Assembly: GCA_017381835.1 (NCBI GenBank)
Contig: JAFOBK010000183.1
Location: 1 to 18,126 of the forward strand
Direction: 5' to 3'
Origin: Oscillospiraceae bacterium
Lineage (GTDB): Bacteria > Bacillota_A > Clostridia > Oscillospirales > Oscillospiraceae
Length of the DNA stretch: 18,126 nt
Below are positions 14,268 to 18,126 of the stretch, piece by piece (positions within the stretch are counted from its first letter, which is position 1; every line of letters begins with the position of its first letter). The notes below the pieces were generated by a model. The model was given only the letters and a program-made list of their open reading frames with translations. It ran no database searches and was not told where the DNA came from. Position numbers and translations under genes: made by a program.

Positions 14268-15062
14268 TTATTTCCATTTTTCCAGGATTTTGTTTAAAAC
14301 ACCGCCGTAAAATACGATGCAGATGCAAAAGTACAGCCACAGCATTCCCAGCGCCACCATATACACAGATCCGTAGATGCTGGCATAGGATGTGAACTTT
14401 TGGCAGTACACCGAGTAGCCGTTGGTAAACACCTGCCAGCCGATGGATGCCAGCAGAGCTCCGGGTATGCTGTTTCCCAGCCGGTTGCGCTCATTGGACA
14501 GCACCATAAACATGGTGGCAAACAGCGCCGTCTGCAGAATCAGCAGCAAAAACACCCGCAGATCCAGCAAATTCAGCAGCCAGGCCGGGATTGGCAGCAG
14601 CTCCAGCATACGCAGCAGATCACCGCCAAATACATGCAGCACCAGGGTCAGGATCAGCACCAGCAAAAACACAAGGGTATACCCCATGCAGATGATCCGG
14701 GTGCGGAAATAACCGCGGTTTTCCTTCACTTCGTAAATGGCATTGAGACCCGTGACAAAGCTGTACATACCCCGGCTGGCCGACCATAATGCCGCCACCG
14801 CAGAAAGGGACAGCACCGCCCCGGAAGAATTCACATAGGTACTGAGCACCAGGCGGTTGACCATGGGCATCAGCGCCCCCGGCACCATCTCCGCCACCAG
14901 GTCGGTGAAGGTCTCCACCTGCAGACCTGTATAGCGGATCATAGCCAACAGCACTACCAGGGTAGGAAACACCGACAAAATCAGAAAAAAGCTGGCGTTG
15001 GCAGCATAGAGCGGCACCTTCTGCTCTGCCAGATACCTGGCAAGCTCCTTGAGTTTGTTCAT
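14268..15062 (-). CDS. YihY/BrkB family inner-membrane protein
   Basis: This 264-residue polytopic membrane protein has the family layout of about six helices. After a short N terminus come YAANASFFLILSVFPTLVVLLAMI, a PGALMPMV segment, SLSAVAALWSASRGMYSFVTGLNAIYEVKE (the most typical stretch), and later ALLASIGWQVFTNGYSVY and YGSVYMVALGMLWLY. The family was once annotated as ribonuclease BN in error and its true role is not settled. The start is ATG at 15060-15062 behind a GGGGGTG site; an in-frame start 15 codons earlier falls in the upstream terminator and is rejected. A 75-nt gap separates it from DUF5685. It begins only 27 nt after the terminator of the yloV unit, so its promoter must lie in or upstream of that hairpin. 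Confidence 0.93.
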   Translation of the reverse strand: MNKLKELARYLAEQKVPLYAANASFFLILSVFPTLVVLLAMIRYTGLQVETFTDLVAEMVPGALMPMVNRLVLSTYVNSSGAVLSLSAVAALWSASRGMYSFVTGLNAIYEVKENRGYFRTRIICMGYTLVFLLVLILTLVLHVFGGDLLRMLELLPIPAWLLNLLDLRVFLLLILQTALFATMFMVLSNERNRLGNSIPGALLASIGWQVFTNGYSVYCQKFTSYASIYGSVYMVALGMLWLYFCICIVFYGGVLNKILEKWK

Positions 15063-15088
15063 ATGCCACCCCCTTTTATTTTGTACGC

Positions 15089-15122
15089 AAAAGGCTCTAC
15101 CGACCATGCAGTAGAGCCTTTG
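15089..15122 (-). terminator. Intrinsic terminator after yloV
   Basis: Arms AAGGCTCTAC (15091-15100) and GTAGAGCCTT (15111-15120) form a 10-bp stem with a 10-base loop, followed on minus by TTTTGCG. It lies between the yloV-type gene stop and the yihY-like start. The U-run is short, so some read-through into yihY is plausible. Confidence 0.75.
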
Positions 15123-15133
15123 TATGGTATATC

Positions 15134-16765
15134 TTATTCTGCAGAGATCAGATAATAATATACGGGCTGGCCGCCGTTGAGCAGATTCACATCTGCGTTG
15201 GGGCAGATTTCCTGGAACAGGTCTGCTGCCTTCTGGGCATGCTTTTCCTTGATATCAGCGCCGTAGTAGATGGTGATATATTCCTTACCATCCTCATTGA
15301 CCTTCTGAGCCAGGGCCTTCAGCAGGACCTTGATATCCCGGCTGGTACCGAACAGGGACTTCTCGTAGATAGCCAGGTAGTCACCCTCATGGATGTCATA
15401 GCCGTCAAAGTCGGAGTTGCGGGCAGCATAGGTAATCTGCATAGTCTCCACGGTATCCAGAGCCTCGGTCAGAGCCTCGGTATTCTCCTCTACCTCACCC
15501 TCGGGATTGAAGCTGAGCATAGCGGTGATACCCTGGGGCACAGTCTTGGAGGGGATGACCACCACATTCTTGGGGGTCAGCGCATCCACCTGCTGGGCAG
15601 CCATAATGATGTTCTTATTGTTGGGCAGCACAAAAACAGTCTCAGCGGGAACCTTGTTGACAGCCTCCAGGATATCCTGAGTGCTGGGGTTCATGGTCTG
15701 ACCGCCGGAGATGATGCCGTCCACACCCAGGTTCTGGAACACATCTGCCAGGCCGTCGCCTGCACAGACTGCCACAACACCCAGTGCCTTCTCGGGCTCT
15801 GCGATCTTGGGGGCCTTCTCGTTCTCGGTCATTACCTTCTCGGTATGCTGCTGGCGCATGTTCTCGATCTTTACGGTGACGAAACTGCCGTAGTTGATGG
15901 CTTCATGCAGCGCTGCACCGGGATCATTGGTATGGACATGAACCTTGATGATCTCCTCGTCGTCCACCAGCACCAGGCTGTCGCCCAGGGTTGCCAGGAA
16001 TGCACGCAGCTGCTCAGGGTCCTTGTCATTCTCACGGGAGATGATGAACTCGGTGCAGTAAGCAAAGGTGATGTCCTCGGTATCGAAGTCATCGAAGTTA
16101 GCGGATTCCTTGGCTTCCTCGCTTGCCATGCCCTCGGGAACTACGATATCCTCGCCCTTCATAGCGGCCATCATAGCCTCCAGCGCAATCAGCCAGCCCT
16201 TACCACCGGCATCCACAACACCGGCCTTCTTCAGGACGGGGTTCTGGTTCATGGTGTTAGCCAGTGCATCCTCTGCCTCTTCGATGGCAGCGGCATGGAC
16301 AAATTCAATGTGATTGTTTTCACGGGCTGCGTTGATTGCCTTGGCAGCAGCCAGACGGGCAACGGTCAGAATGGTGCCTTCAGCGGGCTTCATAACTGCC
16401 TTGTAAGCTGCGTCAACGCCTTCCTGCAGCGCATCGGCCCACAGAACACCGTCACAGTGCTCAGCGCCCTTCAGCTTCTTGGAAATGCCCCGCAGCAGCA
16501 GGGACAGAATGACACCGGAGTTACCGCGGGCACCACGCAGCATAGCGGATGCAGCGGTGGAAGATGCCTTCTCCAGATTGGGATCCTCGGTCTTGCGCAG
16601 ATCGGCTGCAGCTGCATTAATGGTCATGGACATGTTTGTGCCGGTATCACCGTCGGGAACCGGGAACACGTTCAAATCATTCAGCTGCTGCTTATTGATT
16701 TCGATGGCAGCGGCCGCATTGATCATCATGCGGCGGAAAGAACTGCCTTTGATAGTCTGTCTCAA
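15134..16765 (-). CDS. yloV: DAK2-domain protein YloV, fatty-acid-kinase (FakA)-like
   Basis: The 543-residue cytoplasmic protein has an N-terminal DAK2/DhaL nucleotide-binding domain (residues ~1-200) with NVFPVPDGDTGTNMSMT (Asp38, Asp40 binding Mg-ATP) and LRGARGNSGVILS (~76-87). The middle contains IKVHVHTNDPG, and the C-terminal part (~320-543) is the conserved domain of YloV/FakA proteins. FakA phosphorylates fatty acids held by FakB partners so they can enter phospholipid synthesis. Its length agrees with the ~550-residue family. The start is TTG at 16763-16765, eight bases behind GGAGG; no ATG fits. It follows the Asp23-family gene by 18 nt, the same yloU-yloV order as in Bacillus. No fakB gene is in the window. 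Confidence 0.93.
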   Translation of the reverse strand: MRQTIKGSSFRRMMINAAAAIEINKQQLNDLNVFPVPDGDTGTNMSMTINAAAADLRKTEDPNLEKASSTAASAMLRGARGNSGVILSLLLRGISKKLKGAEHCDGVLWADALQEGVDAAYKAVMKPAEGTILTVARLAAAKAINAARENNHIEFVHAAAIEEAEDALANTMNQNPVLKKAGVVDAGGKGWLIALEAMMAAMKGEDIVVPEGMASEEAKESANFDDFDTEDITFAYCTEFIISRENDKDPEQLRAFLATLGDSLVLVDDEEIIKVHVHTNDPGAALHEAINYGSFVTVKIENMRQQHTEKVMTENEKAPKIAEPEKALGVVAVCAGDGLADVFQNLGVDGIISGGQTMNPSTQDILEAVNKVPAETVFVLPNNKNIIMAAQQVDALTPKNVVVIPSKTVPQGITAMLSFNPEGEVEENTEALTEALDTVETMQITYAARNSDFDGYDIHEGDYLAIYEKSLFGTSRDIKVLLKALAQKVNEDGKEYITIYYGADIKEKHAQKAADLFQEICPNADVNLLNGGQPVYYYLISAE

Positions 16766-16783
16766 TTCTACTTCCTCCGGTTA

Positions 16784-17137
16784 TCAATCGATCATCATGG
16801 AATCGATATACACATTCACATCCTGTACCTTGGTACCGGTGCAGGTCTCCACCATATAACGCACTTCATCGATGATAGCATTGCCCACAGCGTTCAGATT
16901 CACGCCATTGCCAACCATGACATGCAGGTCAATGGTAATGGTACCATCCTCATTGAACTGGATCTTGACACCTTTACCTACGGATTCTTTACGCAGCAGA
17001 TGGTACAGGCCGTCCTTCACAGAGCGGGCAACCATGCCCTTGACACTCAGGCAGTTGATGGCTGCGGTACCGGCGATATCGGTATAAACACTGGTGCTGA
17101 CATTCACAGAGCCATTTTCATTTACATTACGGATCAT
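16784..17137 (-). CDS. yloU: Asp23/Gls24 family protein (YloU-like)
   Basis: The 117-residue protein carries the whole Asp23/Gls24 domain: NVSTSVYTDIAGTAAINCLSVKGM, a strongly beta middle (KIQFNEDGTITIDLHVMVGNGVNL) and the final helix-strand with VRYMVETCTGTKVQDVNVYID. Members are abundant cytoplasmic or membrane-associated proteins linked to envelope stress; the exact role of YloU is unknown. ATG at 17135-17137 has AGGAGG nine bases upstream. It is followed at 18 nt by yloV, an arrangement conserved across Firmicutes. A terminator lies about 25 nt before its start, so its promoter must overlap the end of gpmI or that hairpin. Confidence 0.92.
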   Translation of the reverse strand: MIRNVNENGSVNVSTSVYTDIAGTAAINCLSVKGMVARSVKDGLYHLLRKESVGKGVKIQFNEDGTITIDLHVMVGNGVNLNAVGNAIIDEVRYMVETCTGTKVQDVNVYIDSMMID

Positions 17138-17151
17138 AGATCAGTACCTCC

Positions 17152-17187
17152 TATTTAAAATTGCAGAGGCGGAGATTCCGCCTCTGC
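17152..17187 (-). terminator. Intrinsic terminator after gpmI
   Basis: A perfect 11-bp stem (17163-17173 with 17177-17187, GCAGAGGCGGA / TCCGCCTCTGC) has a three-base loop and is followed on minus by AATTTTAAAT. It separates gpmI from yloU. Confidence 0.85.
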
Positions 17188-17213
17188 GGGGTCTATTGCG
17201 GAATTGACGGCAA

Positions 17214-18126
17214 TTACACCATGCTGTCTTCCCAGCACTGGGGAGCGGTCAGACCCATCATCTTGACGATAGTGGGAGCCACGTTTGCCAGGCCGTAAGC
17301 GCCGTCCTTCACCTGCCATACCTTGTCGGTATCGTAGATGATGAAGGGAACGGGGTTCAGAGAGTGAGCGGTACGGACAGAGGTCTTGCCCTTCTTGGTC
17401 TCGGTCATCTGGTCAGCATTGCCGTGGTCAGCGGTGATCAGCACGGTGTAGCCGTACTTGTCAGCAGCTTCCAGGATTGCCTTCAGGCCGTTGTCCACGC
17501 ACTCCATAGCGTAAACGACTGCGTCCATAACGCCGGTATGGCCAACCATATCGCCGTTGGGGTAGTTGCAGCGGATGAACTCGAACTTCTTGGAGGCCAT
17601 AGCCTCAACCATCTTCTCGGTGATCTCCTTGGACTTCATAGCAGGAGCCTGCTCGAAGGGGATAACATCGGAGGGGATCTCCTCATAGACTTCCAGGGAC
17701 TCATCAACCTTGCCGGAGCGGTTGCCGTTCCAGAAGTAGGTAACATGGCCGTACTTCTGAGTCTCGGAAACAGCGTACTCGTGGATACCGGCAGCGCACA
17801 GCACCTCAGTCAGGGTGTTGGTGATGACGGGGGGCTGCAGCAGGTAGTTCTCGGGGATGTTCAGGTCTGCATCGTACTGCAGCATACCTGCGAACATAAC
17901 GCCGGTGTAATCGCCGCGGTCGAACTTATCGAAGTCCTTACGGTCGAAAGCGATGGAGATTTCCTGAGCGCGGTCACCGCGGAAGTTGAACAGAATCACG
18001 GAATCGCCGTTTGCAATCTTAGCAACGGGCTCGCCGTCACGGGCAACTACGAATGCGGGCAGATCCTGGTCGATGCAGCCGGTCTCAGCGCGGAAGGTCT
18101 CGATAGCTTCGGTAGCGGAAGCGAAC
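17214..18126 (-). CDS. gpmI: 2,3-bisphosphoglycerate-independent phosphoglycerate mutase, C-terminal part (5' end outside window)
   Basis: This metal-dependent enzyme interconverts 3- and 2-phosphoglycerate in glycolysis and gluconeogenesis in the cytoplasm. The frame is open from the stop at 17214-17216 to the window edge, so about 303 codons of a usual ~510 are present, and the true start lies upstream. Recognisable segments are ILFNFRGDRAQEIS (substrate-binding arginines), NGDMVGHTG, VLITADHGNADQM (metal-binding Asp/His of the alkaline-phosphatase-like fold) and AHSLNPVPFI. Many family members read FRPDR where this one has FRGDR, and the C terminus (TAPQCWEDSMV) is a little unusual; both look like lineage variation rather than damage. 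Confidence 0.95.
   Translation of the reverse strand, partial: FASATEAIETFRAETGCIDQDLPAFVVARDGEPVAKIANGDSVILFNFRGDRAQEISIAFDRKDFDKFDRGDYTGVMFAGMLQYDADLNIPENYLLQPPVITNTLTEVLCAAGIHEYAVSETQKYGHVTYFWNGNRSGKVDESLEVYEEIPSDVIPFEQAPAMKSKEITEKMVEAMASKKFEFIRCNYPNGDMVGHTGVMDAVVYAMECVDNGLKAILEAADKYGYTVLITADHGNADQMTETKKGKTSVRTAHSLNPVPFIIYDTDKVWQVKDGAYGLANVAPTIVKMMGLTAPQCWEDSMV

Noticed and set aside
15239..17158. 639-codon plus-strand open frame opposite yloU-yloV
   Set aside because: Same codon-bias artefact; it runs across two real genes and their gap and resembles no protein family.
1..18126. tRNA, rRNA, insertion sequence, prophage or integron features
   Set aside because: No cloverleaf, ribosomal RNA segment, transposase, integrase or attC-like pair was seen on either strand by reading.

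Overview
The window looks like a chromosomal segment of a Gram-positive Clostridia bacterium, most likely a gut Oscillospirales/Ruminococcaceae-type organism. The reasons are GC-rich codon use, strong AGGAGG-type ribosome binding sites, sigma-A promoters with 17-nt spacers, and family-level gene content: AzlC/AzlD, YloU/YloV, a DUF5685 protein next to a J-domain protein, and an ECF sigma/anti-sigma pair. This taxonomy is inference from gene content; no rRNA or other marker is present.

Layout. (1) 1-1304, plus strand: the 3' part of prfC (release factor 3), interrupted by an in-frame TAG where the family has Trp. (2) 1305-1568: an imperfect 84-88 bp tandem repeat and a bidirectional terminator. 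(3) 1569-4140: divergently transcribed amino-acid transporters, an SLC1-type Na+ symporter on minus and azlCD on plus, each with a near-consensus promoter. (4) 4139-7325, minus: a probable four-gene operon reading sigma factor, anti-sigma-like membrane protein, lipoprotein serpin, unknown lipoprotein, with a possible ECF-type promoter in front. (5) 7326-7680: a gene-free stretch packed with hairpins. (6) 7681-11551, minus: malQ-glgP, a glycogen/maltodextrin breakdown operon with a clear promoter. (7) 11840-15062, minus: yihY-like, DUF5685, J-domain and mscS genes. (8) 15134-17137, minus: yloU-yloV (Asp23-family protein and fatty-acid-kinase-like DAK2 protein). (9) 17214 to the window end, minus: the 3' part of gpmI.

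How the genes work together. malQ and glgP release glucose-1-phosphate from alpha-glucans, and gpmI belongs to lower glycolysis. The two transporter loci move amino acids. The yloUV pair suggests use of exogenous fatty acids in phospholipid synthesis. mscS, yihY and the sigma/anti-sigma/serpin locus are envelope-related.

The most interesting point is in the sigma/serpin operon. The outer domain of the anti-sigma-like protein carries eight Pro-Glu-Ala-Ala units. By the standard serpin count, the predicted scissile bond of the serpin encoded next to it lies inside the same tetrapeptide (P2-P1-P1'-P2' = P-E-A-A). The flanking DNA is also similar. This could be chance low-complexity sequence, gene conversion, or a matched bait in which one extracellular protease is both sensed (anti-sigma cleavage) and trapped (serpin).
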